The notes beneath the pieces are model-generated. The model had not been told where the DNA came from. It worked only from the letters and a program-made list of their open reading frames with translations, and did no database searches. A DNA stretch of 64,000 nt from a candidate division WOR-1 bacterium RIFOXYB2_FULL_46_45 (GTDB taxonomy: Bacteria > Margulisbacteria > WOR-1 > XYC2-FULL-46-14), in contig MEUE01000003.1 of the NCBI GenBank assembly GCA_001771585.1, positions 62,001 through 126,000 of the forward strand, written 5' to 3'. The translations under genes and the position numbers were made by a program. Below, one piece after another: positions 54,485 through 64,000 of this stretch; position 1 is the first letter of the stretch; every line of letters starts with the position of its first letter.

Positions 54485-55040
54485 TGATTAAACTTTCCGG
54501 AATGTCAAAGTTGGCGTGAACATTCTGGACATCGTCGTTATCTTCCAGTATTTCCATTAATTTTAAAACCTTTTCGGCGGTCTCTTTGTCTTCCACTTTT
54601 ATAGTGTAAGACGGTTCCATAGTGTCGTTCACCTTTTTAAACATCCAGGCAACACAGCCTTCCGAACCGAGGTTGCCACCGTGTTTTGAAAAAACATTCC
54701 GCAGTTCGGAGACGGTGCGGGTCGGGTTGTCGGTCATTGCCTCAACCAAGATAGCGACCCCGGCCGGACCATATCCTTCATAAGTTATTTCATGATACGA
54801 AACGCCTTCCAACTCTCCGGTCCCTTTTTTTATCGCCCGTTCGATATTGGCCGCCGGCATGTTATTTTCACGGGCCTTGTCAACCGCCAGCCGCAGGCGA
54901 GCGTTGCCGGCAGGATCCCCTCCGCCGATTTTAGCGGCAGTGGTTATCTCTTTTAATAGTTTGGTAAAAATCTTACCGCGAACTGCGTCGGTCTTGGCCT
55001 TTTTGTGCTTGATGGTGGCCCATTTGGAATGTCCTGACAT
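54468..55040 (-). CDS. YebC/PmpR family protein with an internal deletion
   Basis: YebC-type protein, known as a transcriptional regulator and recently as a helper against ribosome stalling. The N-terminal signature [27 protein letters not shown] is kept, shown here only as a family mark: [13 protein letters not shown] and [12 protein letters not shown]. The usual C-terminal [22 protein letters not shown] is also kept. Between CVAWMFKK and this end only about 20 residues remain where homologues have about 70. At 190 aa against the usual 240-250, part of the third domain is missing in frame. A -10 TAGAAT ends 6 bases before the ATG. Confidence 0.9.
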   Translation of the reverse strand: MSGHSKWATIKHKKAKTDAVRGKIFTKLLKEITTAAKIGGGDPAGNARLRLAVDKARENNMPAANIERAIKKGTGELEGVSYHEITYEGYGPAGVAILVEAMTDNPTRTVSELRNVFSKHGGNLGSEGCVAWMFKKVNDTMEPSYTIKVEDKETAEKVLKLMEILEDNDDVQNVHANFDIPESLINEISG

Positions 55041-55052
55041 AGTACTATTCTA

Positions 55053-56084
55053 TCACATAATTTCGCGAAGAAACTTGGCAGCCTGTTCGGGTGACATCGG
55101 ATTAATATAAAGTCCCGATCCCCACTCAAACCCCGCCTGGCTGGTTAACCGCGGTATAATTTCAATGTGCCAGTGGAAATCAAGCTTCAAGGTTCCCCAA
55201 TAGGCCGGCTTCCCCGGACGAGGAACCGGGTTGGGAGTGGTATGCAAAACATAATTGTACGGTGGATCGGAAAGGGTGTTCTTTAGCCGCAACATGACAT
55301 CTTTCAAACAGACCGCCAGCTGCATTCGCTCTTCCTCTGCCGCCTCCTGAAATTGGGCGTGATGCTGGCGCGGAAAAATCCAGGTTTCAAAAGGAAAGCG
55401 TGAAGCGAACGGAGTGAAGGCGACAAAAAATTCATTCTCATAAACCAGCCGATCCCCCACCCCCAGCTCCTGCCGGATCAGGTCGCAAAAAAGACAGCGC
55501 TCTTTCTCTTGGAAATATTTTCTTGAATTCTGCAGTTCCATCTTGACGTAACGCGGAGTGATCGGGGTGGCAATCAACTGCGAATGGGGATGATTAAGCG
55601 ACGCCCCTCCCGCTTTACCGTAATTTTTAAAAACCAGAACGTATCTGAAGCGCGGATCCGATTCGATCGCGGTGATCCGTTCTTTGTACGCCCACAGCAC
55701 CTTTTCAATCTGAGAAACTTCCATGTCTCCCATTGTGGCAAAATGGTCGGGCGTTTCAACCATAACCTCATGCGCGCCAACACCAGACATCATATCGTAG
55801 ATCCCGATTCCGGTCCGGTTTACCTCCCCCTCTGAAATCAAAGCCGGGAACTTGTTTGGAATAACCCGCACATCCCAACCGGCGGTGTTCGGGGCGGAAT
55901 TGGCCGGCCGCCAGGCCAAAACTTCCGGAGGGGTCATCCCCTCGTGTCCCGCGCAAAGCGGACATTTTGATGTATCTTTGTCTTTCTCTTCTTTGTGGCC
56001 GCCAAAATCGGTCGGGCGTTTGCTGCGCTCGGTCGACAAGACCACCCAGCGTTCGGATACCGGACACTTTCTTAATTCTGGCAT
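55053..56084 (-). CDS. galT: Galactose-1-phosphate uridylyltransferase
   Basis: Leloir-pathway enzyme exchanging UMP between UDP-glucose and galactose 1-phosphate; some relatives act on ADP-sugars. It has a zinc-binding CPLCAGH near residue 40, the nucleophile motif GGASLNHPHSQLIATP, and a second CLFCDLI. I start at 56084 (MPELRKCPVSERW) because AAGGAGG lies just upstream; the longer frame to 56159 runs through a genomic repeat (FDGLRTR). Length 343 aa is standard. The adjacent GH57-like gene suggests storage-polysaccharide metabolism. Confidence 0.92.
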   Translation of the reverse strand: MPELRKCPVSERWVVLSTERSKRPTDFGGHKEEKDKDTSKCPLCAGHEGMTPPEVLAWRPANSAPNTAGWDVRVIPNKFPALISEGEVNRTGIGIYDMMSGVGAHEVMVETPDHFATMGDMEVSQIEKVLWAYKERITAIESDPRFRYVLVFKNYGKAGGASLNHPHSQLIATPITPRYVKMELQNSRKYFQEKERCLFCDLIRQELGVGDRLVYENEFFVAFTPFASRFPFETWIFPRQHHAQFQEAAEEERMQLAVCLKDVMLRLKNTLSDPPYNYVLHTTPNPVPRPGKPAYWGTLKLDFHWHIEIIPRLTSQAGFEWGSGLYINPMSPEQAAKFLREIM

Positions 56085-56097
56085 CGTTTTCCTCCTT

Positions 56098-56118
56098 GTC
56101 CTGAGCCCGTCGAAGGAC
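56098..56118. repeat. Imperfect palindrome GTCCTGAGCCCGTCGAAGGAC
   Basis: A 21-base element just before galT, of a sequence type that recurs as interspersed repeats in many bacterial genomes and reads as SFDGLRTR or VLSPSKD when translated. Only one copy is in this window. Confidence 0.5.
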
Positions 56119-56122
56119 TCCT

Positions 56123-57868
56123 TTAAACCTCGATCCTCGCAGTAATCTGCGTTGACCAACTCTGGTTTGCGCCAAGCTTGACGTACCAGATCGGAATCAA
56201 CTTTGTCCCTTCATGTTCCCTCCGATAGCCCTCTTCGTCTTTCACCAGTTTTTCAATGGGAAAATGGTTTAGCATCCCTTCCCGTTCAAACGACAATGAT
56301 ATACCAAAGCCCTTCCGATCGTCAACCAATTCAACTTCCGAAACCTTATACAAGATCCCCGAACTGTCGCTTTTGATCTTGCGCCCCGAAATATTATAAA
56401 AGAGTCCCCCATTAAGTGTAAAGACAAATTCGGGTCCAAACCACAAGATTTTCTCTTTTTCTTCCAGATTTGTTATCTCGTATTGAATATGGAAAATGCT
56501 CTGTCCGGAAAAAAGCCATACTTTCTTCGAAAGCTTCAGTCCCGCGGAGGTCCGCGAAAGTGTCACTCCCACTTCTTCTTTTTTGCGATGGAGCATAAAA
56601 GAATATGCCCCCCCGATAAAATCACCGCACTCGGAAAAAGAATAGCTCTTCAGATCATGCCCTGTTAAAGAAGGAGAAAAAAAGTGATCCTTCAAGGAAG
56701 GATGCTGGCAGAGATTGGCCTGCTTGGGCTTAAAATCAATTTCAAAAACCGAACCGCCGTTAACGGGTGAAAAATAAAGGTTGAGCTGGTCGTTCCCCAT
56801 TAAAACCTCTTCGTGGCCATCCTTATCAAAGTCGGTTACCAAAAGTTCGGTGTAGCCCCCCGCTCCGTGGTTCAACCGGCTAAGCGCCGTTTCGGCGACA
56901 ATTAACTGCCCGTAAATTTCGGACCGCTCGTCAACCGATGAAAGGTCATGTAAGGCCTGTCCGCGAAAAAGGGACTCCCGCGCCTCTTCGATTAACGGAT
57001 GCGACGACTTTGATAACGCTTCCATACGGGAACTGACATGGAGCATTTTTTTGTGGAGATTGTGAAGCTTATATTCATTCAATCCCGCCGTCGGCGGAAG
57101 ATAAATTTTACCTCTTGGGACATTCTCCTCAAAGTGTTCGGAAAAGGTTGAAAGATTGATCCAGGACGCGTTCTCTTCAATCAGGGACAAAAGATTGTCA
57201 AGATATCCCTGATCATAGATCCAAACGTCGCTCCCCTTGTCTACCCCGAAACTTTCCCCTCTTCCCCAAAAGACAATCGAATTTGCCCCTTCGCTCAAAA
57301 CCTTTTCCAGATAGCCGGAAAGCTCCTCCGGCTTGCGGCAGGGAATATAATAATCAAGGGCGGATGAGACCGGAAAAAGATTGGTGACCTGCCCTTCTTC
57401 CTCGGTCACATAGTAGCCGTGCGGATCCTGAAAATCCCGATCGGGAACCAGAGCGTAATCGATCTCAAGCCGGGATAAAATTTTTGGAAGATGCGGATCC
57501 CAAACATGGTTTGTGAGGTATATCCCGCGGCAATCGGCTCCGAAAATATTGTTCATGTAATCGCGGTGTTTTTTTATCTGCGCGATCTTGTCGTGGTCGG
57601 GAATAAGCGGAAGGATGGCATTGGAATAGGCCCCGCAAAAGACCTCCGCCTGCCTCCTGGCGACCATTTGCCTTACCATCTGCAAAAGTTCCGGGTGGTT
57701 TTGTTTAAGCCAGGCGCAGAGCAGGCCGCTCATGTAAAAAGAAAATTTGAAGCGGGGGTGGCTTTCCATCGTCTTAAAAAACGGAAGGTACGCCCGGCGG
57801 TAATGCCTTTCCAAATCACCTTTCGGGTTGCCAAAATGGACCCCAAAGAGAAGATTTAGTCTGTTCAT
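56123..57868 (-). CDS. GH57-like protein with altered catalytic residues
   Basis: 581-aa relative of GH57 4-alpha-glucanotransferases/alpha-amylases: a seven-stranded-barrel N-terminal half and a DUF1926-like beta-sandwich C-terminal half. The family regions are recognisable but changed: HxHQP reads VHFGNPKG, GQxEIV reads RQAEVFCG, the nucleophile region LTERVW reads LTNHVW (Asn120), and DDGEKFG reads GRGESFG (Arg203 near the acid/base). It is probably not a hydrolase and may bind glucans or have changed chemistry. TATAAT lies 12 bases before the ATG. Confidence 0.8.
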   Translation of the reverse strand: MNRLNLLFGVHFGNPKGDLERHYRRAYLPFFKTMESHPRFKFSFYMSGLLCAWLKQNHPELLQMVRQMVARRQAEVFCGAYSNAILPLIPDHDKIAQIKKHRDYMNNIFGADCRGIYLTNHVWDPHLPKILSRLEIDYALVPDRDFQDPHGYYVTEEEGQVTNLFPVSSALDYYIPCRKPEELSGYLEKVLSEGANSIVFWGRGESFGVDKGSDVWIYDQGYLDNLLSLIEENASWINLSTFSEHFEENVPRGKIYLPPTAGLNEYKLHNLHKKMLHVSSRMEALSKSSHPLIEEARESLFRGQALHDLSSVDERSEIYGQLIVAETALSRLNHGAGGYTELLVTDFDKDGHEEVLMGNDQLNLYFSPVNGGSVFEIDFKPKQANLCQHPSLKDHFFSPSLTGHDLKSYSFSECGDFIGGAYSFMLHRKKEEVGVTLSRTSAGLKLSKKVWLFSGQSIFHIQYEITNLEEKEKILWFGPEFVFTLNGGLFYNISGRKIKSDSSGILYKVSEVELVDDRKGFGISLSFEREGMLNHFPIEKLVKDEEGYRREHEGTKLIPIWYVKLGANQSWSTQITARIEV

Positions 57869-57886
57869 AACTGTGCAGCTATTATA

Positions 57887-58145
57887 CTACTCAATTCTGA
57901 AAGCGGCAAATGCTCCTAACGGTTCCTCAAAAGATTCAATTTTTGAAACTTGGAATTCTTTCTTCAACGCTTCTACAAAAAGATCGATATTGGTTTTTTT
58001 ACCCTGCGCGACCAGCTCTACCCGATCACCGGCAATATTTTTGACCCAACCGGCCAAGCCGAATTTACGGGCAAAATCCTGCGCGGTAAAACGGAAACCG
58101 ACCCCGGTTACGGAACCGTGAAAGGTGAAATGGAATTGTTTTGCG

Positions 58146-58153
<8 letters not shown>
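57887..58153 (-). CDS. Acylphosphatase
   Basis: 88-aa enzyme that hydrolyses acyl phosphates such as acetyl phosphate. The active-site loop GSVTGVGFRFTAQDFA carries the catalytic arginine, and GWVKNIAGDRVELVAQG with the catalytic asparagine follows. It overlaps the atpC end by 8 bases at the tail of the ATP synthase operon. The pta product acetyl phosphate would be a natural substrate. Confidence 0.92.
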
Positions 58154-60557
<2,404 letters not shown>

Positions 60558-62039
60558 TTAAAAACTTTCCTTAAATTTCAAGATCAGCCCTTTCAGCTCT
60601 TCTTCCGTTTCGGTGGAAAATTCGGGAATCCGGCCGACAATTGCCGGGGCGGCTCCGCGGATATAAGAGATTAATTTATCTTCAAATTCCTTAACCCGGC
60701 GGCTCTGCAGGCCGTCCATAAAGCCGTTGATCGCGGCATAAATTATGATTATCTGGTCGGAGATCTCCATAGGCAGGTGCTTATCCTGTTTCAGCATTTC
60801 GGAAACAACCGCTCCGCGCTGGAGCTGGGCCAGGGTCTCTTTGTCGATTTCTCCGGCAAAAAGTGAAAACGATTTCTTTTCCCGGTATTGCGCCAGGTCC
60901 AGGCGCAGGTGCCCGGCAATTTTGCGCATCGCTTTAACCTGGGCTTTGCCTCCGACGCGGGAAACCGAAATCCCGACATCGACCGCCGGACGAAAACCGG
61001 AGTTAAAAAGATCGTTCTGCAGAAAGATTTGTCCGTCGGTGATCGAAATCACATTGGTCGGTATGTAGGAACTTATATCTCCCAGCTGTGTTTCTATGAT
61101 CGGAAGAGCAGTTAAAGAGCCGCTCCCGCGGTGGTCATCCAGTTTGGCAGCTCTCTCCAAAAGGCGGGCGTGCAGGTAGAAGACATCTCCCGGGTAGGCC
61201 TCTCTTCCCGGCGGCCGCCGCAAAAGAAGAGAAATCATCCGGTAGGCCTGGGCGTGCTTGGTTAAATCATCGTAAATGATCAGCACGTCCCGGCCGGAAT
61301 ACATAAAATATTCGGCCATAGCGCAGCCGGCAAAAGGAGCAATGTACTGCATCGCCGCCGGGTCCGATGCGGAAGCGGAAACCACAATGGTGTAATCCAT
61401 GGCTCCGGCTTCCATAAGTTTTTGGGTGATCTGGACAATGTTCGACTCTTTTTGACCGATCGCTACATAGACACAAAAAACATTTTGTCCTTTCTGGTTG
61501 ATAATGGTATCGATCGCGATCGTCGATTTTCCGGTGGAGCGGTCGCCGATGATCAGCTCGCGCTGGCCCCGTCCGATCGGAATCAAAGCATCAATGATTT
61601 TTAAGCCGGTCTGGAGCGGCTGGCAAACCGGTTTGCGGTCGACAACTTCCGGCGCCATCCTCTCAATCGGCATGAATTTTTCGGTCTTAACCGGTCCTCT
61701 CCCGTCAATCGGGTGCCCCAGAGCATTCACGATCCTTCCCAGCAAAGCCTCCCCTGCCGGGACCTCCATAACTCTTCCGGTTAAACGGGCGTGATCACCC
61801 TCTTTCACATCGGTATGCGCCCCCAAGATCACCACTACTACCTGGTCCAGTTCTAAATTGAAAGCAATCCCGTAAACCTTGTTCGGAAACTCGATCATTT
61901 CAAGATACATCGCGGAAGGGAGCCCACTGATATACACAATTCCATCCCCCGATTCAATAACCGTGCCGACCTCTTCCGCTTTTGAAACCGGCGTAAAATC
62001 CATGATCCGTTTTTTTATTATTGAACTTATCTCTTCCAT
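60558..62039 (-). CDS. atpA: F-type ATP synthase alpha subunit
   Basis: Non-catalytic nucleotide-binding subunit of F1. The P-loop [34 protein letters not shown], and [13 protein letters not shown] are present. It is 493 aa. The ATG overlaps the atpH stop by one base, so translation is coupled. Confidence 0.97.
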   Translation of the reverse strand: MEEISSIIKKRIMDFTPVSKAEEVGTVIESGDGIVYISGLPSAMYLEMIEFPNKVYGIAFNLELDQVVVVILGAHTDVKEGDHARLTGRVMEVPAGEALLGRIVNALGHPIDGRGPVKTEKFMPIERMAPEVVDRKPVCQPLQTGLKIIDALIPIGRGQRELIIGDRSTGKSTIAIDTIINQKGQNVFCVYVAIGQKESNIVQITQKLMEAGAMDYTIVVSASASDPAAMQYIAPFAGCAMAEYFMYSGRDVLIIYDDLTKHAQAYRMISLLLRRPPGREAYPGDVFYLHARLLERAAKLDDHRGSGSLTALPIIETQLGDISSYIPTNVISITDGQIFLQNDLFNSGFRPAVDVGISVSRVGGKAQVKAMRKIAGHLRLDLAQYREKKSFSLFAGEIDKETLAQLQRGAVVSEMLKQDKHLPMEISDQIIIIYAAINGFMDGLQSRRVKEFEDKLISYIRGAAPAIVGRIPEFSTETEEELKGLILKFKESF

Positions 62040-62533
62040 TACAGTAACACTTCCTCTTTCATTTTATTCAGTTTTCCCGCCATACTGCAGTCCAAAACGC
62101 TTCCTTTCATGCTTTTTAATATGAACCCTCCCAAAATCTTCGGATCAACCCTGAAGTTATAGCGAAACCCTTTCCGGTCAAAAGCGGACAATTCCTCAGT
62201 GCTCGGCTCGGAAGAAAAGATGATCTCATAACTTTCTTTTCCGCTCTTTTTGGCCAGCAAGCCGCGGTATTCCCTCGCGATCCGCGGAATCATACGACAG
62301 GCATCCTGTTCGATCAAAAGGCCAGCCAGAGCCAAAAAGGTCCGTGATGCCCCGGGAAAAAGATCGGCCACCACCTGTTTCTTGATTGAACGCGGAATCT
62401 TTTCGTTTTCCAAAAAAAGATTAAGCTCAAAACTGGAAGCTGTCTTATAAGAGAAAGCATAAAGCTCCTTTTCAAGCTTTTCACTCTCATCTCCGGCCAG
62501 AGCCAAAAGTTTTGGCACATCTATTTTTATCAT
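62039..62533 (-). CDS. atpH: F-type ATP synthase delta subunit
   Basis: Peripheral-stalk subunit linking b to alpha. At 164 aa it has an N-terminal helical bundle and the conserved C-terminal block [18 protein letters not shown]. Sequence is weakly conserved as usual; the assignment relies on this block and on its place between atpF and atpA. It overlaps atpF by 4 bases. Confidence 0.9.
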   Translation of the reverse strand: MIKIDVPKLLALAGDESEKLEKELYAFSYKTASSFELNLFLENEKIPRSIKKQVVADLFPGASRTFLALAGLLIEQDACRMIPRIAREYRGLLAKKSGKESYEIIFSSEPSTEELSAFDRKGFRYNFRVDPKILGGFILKSMKGSVLDCSMAGKLNKMKEEVLL

Positions 62534-63000
62534 TTTATAAACTCTTCGACGATCTTCCGGTTGTCCGCGGACGAAACGTTCCGGCCGATCACCTTCCCCG
62601 CCGCCAGGAGCGCCATTTCGGTTATCTCCTTTTTGGCCGCGCTTAATATCCGGTTTTTTTCTTCCGCCAGTTCAAACTTGGACTGGTCAATTATGATATT
62701 GGCCTGTTTCCCGGCCCGAAGAACCATATCGGAGCGGATCTTCTCCGCATCCGATTTGGCCCTTTGCGTTATGGCCAAAGCCTCATCCTGCGCCTCCCGC
62801 ATCTTTTTTTTATGCAGTAAGAGCAGCTCCTCCGACTTTTTACGGCTCTCCTCGGCCGACAGAACCGCCCGAGCGATCGTCTCCTCCCGGTTTTTTATCG
62901 CCGCCAAAAGAGGAGGAAGCGCCCACTTCCGCATAATAAAAAGCAGGAGCAGAAAAGATACTATATTCCAAAAAATAAGTCCGGTTTCAACTTCAAACAT
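62530..63000 (-). CDS. atpF: F-type ATP synthase b subunit
   Basis: Peripheral-stalk b subunit: one N-terminal membrane segment (TGLIFWNIVSFLLLLFIMR) and a long charged coiled coil (NREETIARAVLSAEESRKKSEELL). I start at 63000 (MFEVETG), with AGGAAA upstream; the frame remains open to 63060 but that part is read from two hairpins. The length is 156 aa. Confidence 0.93.
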   Translation of the reverse strand: MFEVETGLIFWNIVSFLLLLFIMRKWALPPLLAAIKNREETIARAVLSAEESRKKSEELLLLHKKKMREAQDEALAITQRAKSDAEKIRSDMVLRAGKQANIIIDQSKFELAEEKNRILSAAKKEITEMALLAAGKVIGRNVSSADNRKIVEEFIK

Positions 63001-63028
63001 TTTATTTATTTTGTTATTTCCTACAACC

Positions 63029-63074
63029 CCCATACTGAAGTATAGGGAATAATTCCCCACACTTTAGTGTGGGG
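63029..63074. repeat. Two tandem hairpins between atpE and atpF
   Basis: An imperfect palindrome at 63029-63047 (CCCATACT with AGTATAGGG) and a perfect one at 63055-63074 (CCCCACACT-TT-AGTGTGGGG). No T-run follows on the minus strand, so they are mRNA hairpins or REP-like repeats rather than a terminator. Confidence 0.75.
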
Positions 63075-63086
63075 TGCTACCCAAAC

Positions 63087-63311
63087 TTATTTTGTAATTA
63101 GAATCAAAGAAACAACCAAAGCATAAAGACAGATCGCTTCAATAAAAGCGATCGCGATGATCATTGAGGTTCTGATCGTGTTGGCCGCCTCCGGCTGTCT
63201 GGCCATCCCCTCCATCGCCTTTCCGGCCAAAAACGCGATTCCCACCGCGGTCCCTATCGCCGCCAGCGCGATCCCGAACCCTCCCGCAAGATATGCCGCT
63301 ACTTTTTCCAT
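63087..63311 (-). CDS. atpE: F-type ATP synthase c subunit
   Basis: 74-aa rotor ring subunit with two membrane helices and the polar loop ARQPEA. The ion-binding glutamate is in AIAFIEAICLYAL. The residues that mark Na-coupled rings (Gln in helix 1 and Ser/Thr after the Glu) are Ile and Ala here, so proton coupling is likely. An AGGAGG site precedes it. Hairpins follow it before atpF. Confidence 0.96.
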   Translation of the reverse strand: MEKVAAYLAGGFGIALAAIGTAVGIAFLAGKAMEGMARQPEAANTIRTSMIIAIAFIEAICLYALVVSLILITK

Positions 63312-63323
63312 CGTTTCACCTCC

Positions 63324-64000
63324 TTAATGTTCTTCCGTAAGTTCGGCTGTCAGATAAGTTGAAGTAAGATAGGCAAAAACAAACGCCTGGATAAAACAAA
63401 CAAAAACCTCAAAAGCGGAGACCAGCGCGTCCCCCGCGACCGATAAAGAAGCTACAACGGCACTTTTAAAAACAAAAATCAAACCGACCAAAGAGAGCAT
63501 GACCGCGTGCCCGGCAAACATGTTCGCGAAAAGCCGGAGCGCCAGCGAAAAAGGCTGGGCCAGCCGCCCGACCAATTCGATCGGAAAAAGGAACGGAACA
63601 ATAAAAACCGGAACTCCTTCGGGAATAAAAGATTTAAAATAACCGAGGAACCCTTTACGCGAAATTCCGACCGACTGAACGGTTAAAAAAACTACAACCG
63701 CCAGTGATCCTGTGGCGTTAATGTTGCTGGTAGGAGAGAGAAGCCCGGGAATAAGCCCCAATAGACTGCAAAAAAGGACGTAGCAAAAAACGGACATGAT
63801 GAAAGGGAGCCAGCGCTCCTTTTCTTTGCCGAGCGGCGCCAGCATTTCGGTATAGACAAAATCGATCGCCAGCTCGGAAACGGTCCTTAAAATCGGACTG
63901 CGGCGGGCAAAGAAAAAAAGCGCCGCGACCGCCGCGACCGCCATAAAACCGGTAATCGAGGAATTGGCAATTGAAAGATCAAGCCCAAAAAAGGAAAGCG
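63324..64000 (-). CDS. atpB: F-type ATP synthase a subunit (5' end beyond window)
   Basis: Membrane stator subunit with the essential arginine in FSLALRLFANMFAGHAVML. Helices follow the usual order, with TSNINATGSLAVVVF and PIELVGRLAQP. The reading frame is open through the window edge (GLDLSIANSSITG before the ATG at 63944), which matches the typical N-terminal region, so the real start is outside. It heads the visible part of the operon. Confidence 0.95.
   Translation of the reverse strand, partial: LSFFGLDLSIANSSITGFMAVAAVAALFFFARRSPILRTVSELAIDFVYTEMLAPLGKEKERWLPFIMSVFCYVLFCSLLGLIPGLLSPTSNINATGSLAVVVFLTVQSVGISRKGFLGYFKSFIPEGVPVFIVPFLFPIELVGRLAQPFSLALRLFANMFAGHAVMLSLVGLIFVFKSAVVASLSVAGDALVSAFEVFVCFIQAFVFAYLTSTYLTAELTEEH

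Overview
The window reads as one stretch of a Gram-negative-type bacterial chromosome of moderate GC content, with densely packed genes that often overlap by 1 to 50 bases. A TolC-like outer-membrane factor and a large secreted protein with a probable beta-barrel end point to an outer membrane. Gene content, heptanucleotide tandem repeats of a kind described in cyanobacteria, and the many orphan genes would suit an uncultured lineage near the Cyanobacteria such as Margulisbacteria/Saganbacteria (WOR-1). That placement is an inference from gene content only; no rRNA is present.

Layout. 1-4.8 kb: two orphan genes interleaved with pcm and tyrA. 4.8-9.3 kb: efp, accB, recJ, purD, rdgB in one tight run. 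9.3-11.7 kb: EamA exporter, tRNA-Arg(TCT) and a third orphan. 11.8-15.7 kb: lexA followed by a radical SAM protein, a DUF4130 protein and a family-4 uracil-DNA glycosylase, which looks like an SOS-linked repair operon. 15.6-20.4 kb: a beta-lactamase-fold protein, a CDF transporter, an exonuclease, pta and pmbA. 20.3-22.3 kb: two insertions at the 3' end of pmbA, one an orphan J-domain-like gene and one a DUF6922/AbiEii toxin-antitoxin-like pair. 22.3-31.5 kb: leuA, a small AsnC-type sensor, DUF502, an AmrS-like radical SAM protein, the secreted HEXXH/TolB protein, a lipoate ligase, gcvPB and a sugar-type ABC ATPase. 31.5-35.6 kb: riboflavin genes, nusB, accC. 35.6-39.4 kb: a 51-residue SWIB-like protein, an NRAMP-related transporter, an MgtE-N/CBS protein and dprA. 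39.4-43.8 kb: a REP-type transposase, small membrane and secreted proteins, folE, fhs and a DUF2283/DUF4258 pair. 43.8-49.1 kb: a complete TolC-MacA-MacB type export operon with two permeases. 49.1-58.2 kb: a JAB peptidase, dxs, a DUF212 protein, a polyprenyl synthase, hisF, ogt, a PHP protein, a shortened yebC, galT, a GH57-like protein and acylphosphatase. 58.1-64 kb: the F-type ATP synthase operon (atpB-E-F-H-A-G-D-C), cut by the window end inside atpB.

The most unusual pattern concerns four orphan genes (starting at 82, 2810, 11697 and 21156). Each lies tail-to-tail with an ordinary gene (pcm, tyrA, tRNA-Arg, pmbA). Each has the same upstream element, GAAAT then GATAWATA exactly 22 bases later. 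In the two cases where both borders can be checked, the insert is bounded by two diverged copies of the host gene's own 3' end, so the host reading frame is restored. No recombinase is encoded inside. They look like small single-gene cassettes that insert site-specifically into gene 3' ends.

A second window-wide pattern is transcription signals. At least a dozen genes at operon heads have a -10 hexamer only 5-10 bases before the start codon and no Shine-Dalgarno sequence, so leaderless mRNAs are likely common here. Genes inside operons more often keep GGAGG-type sites.
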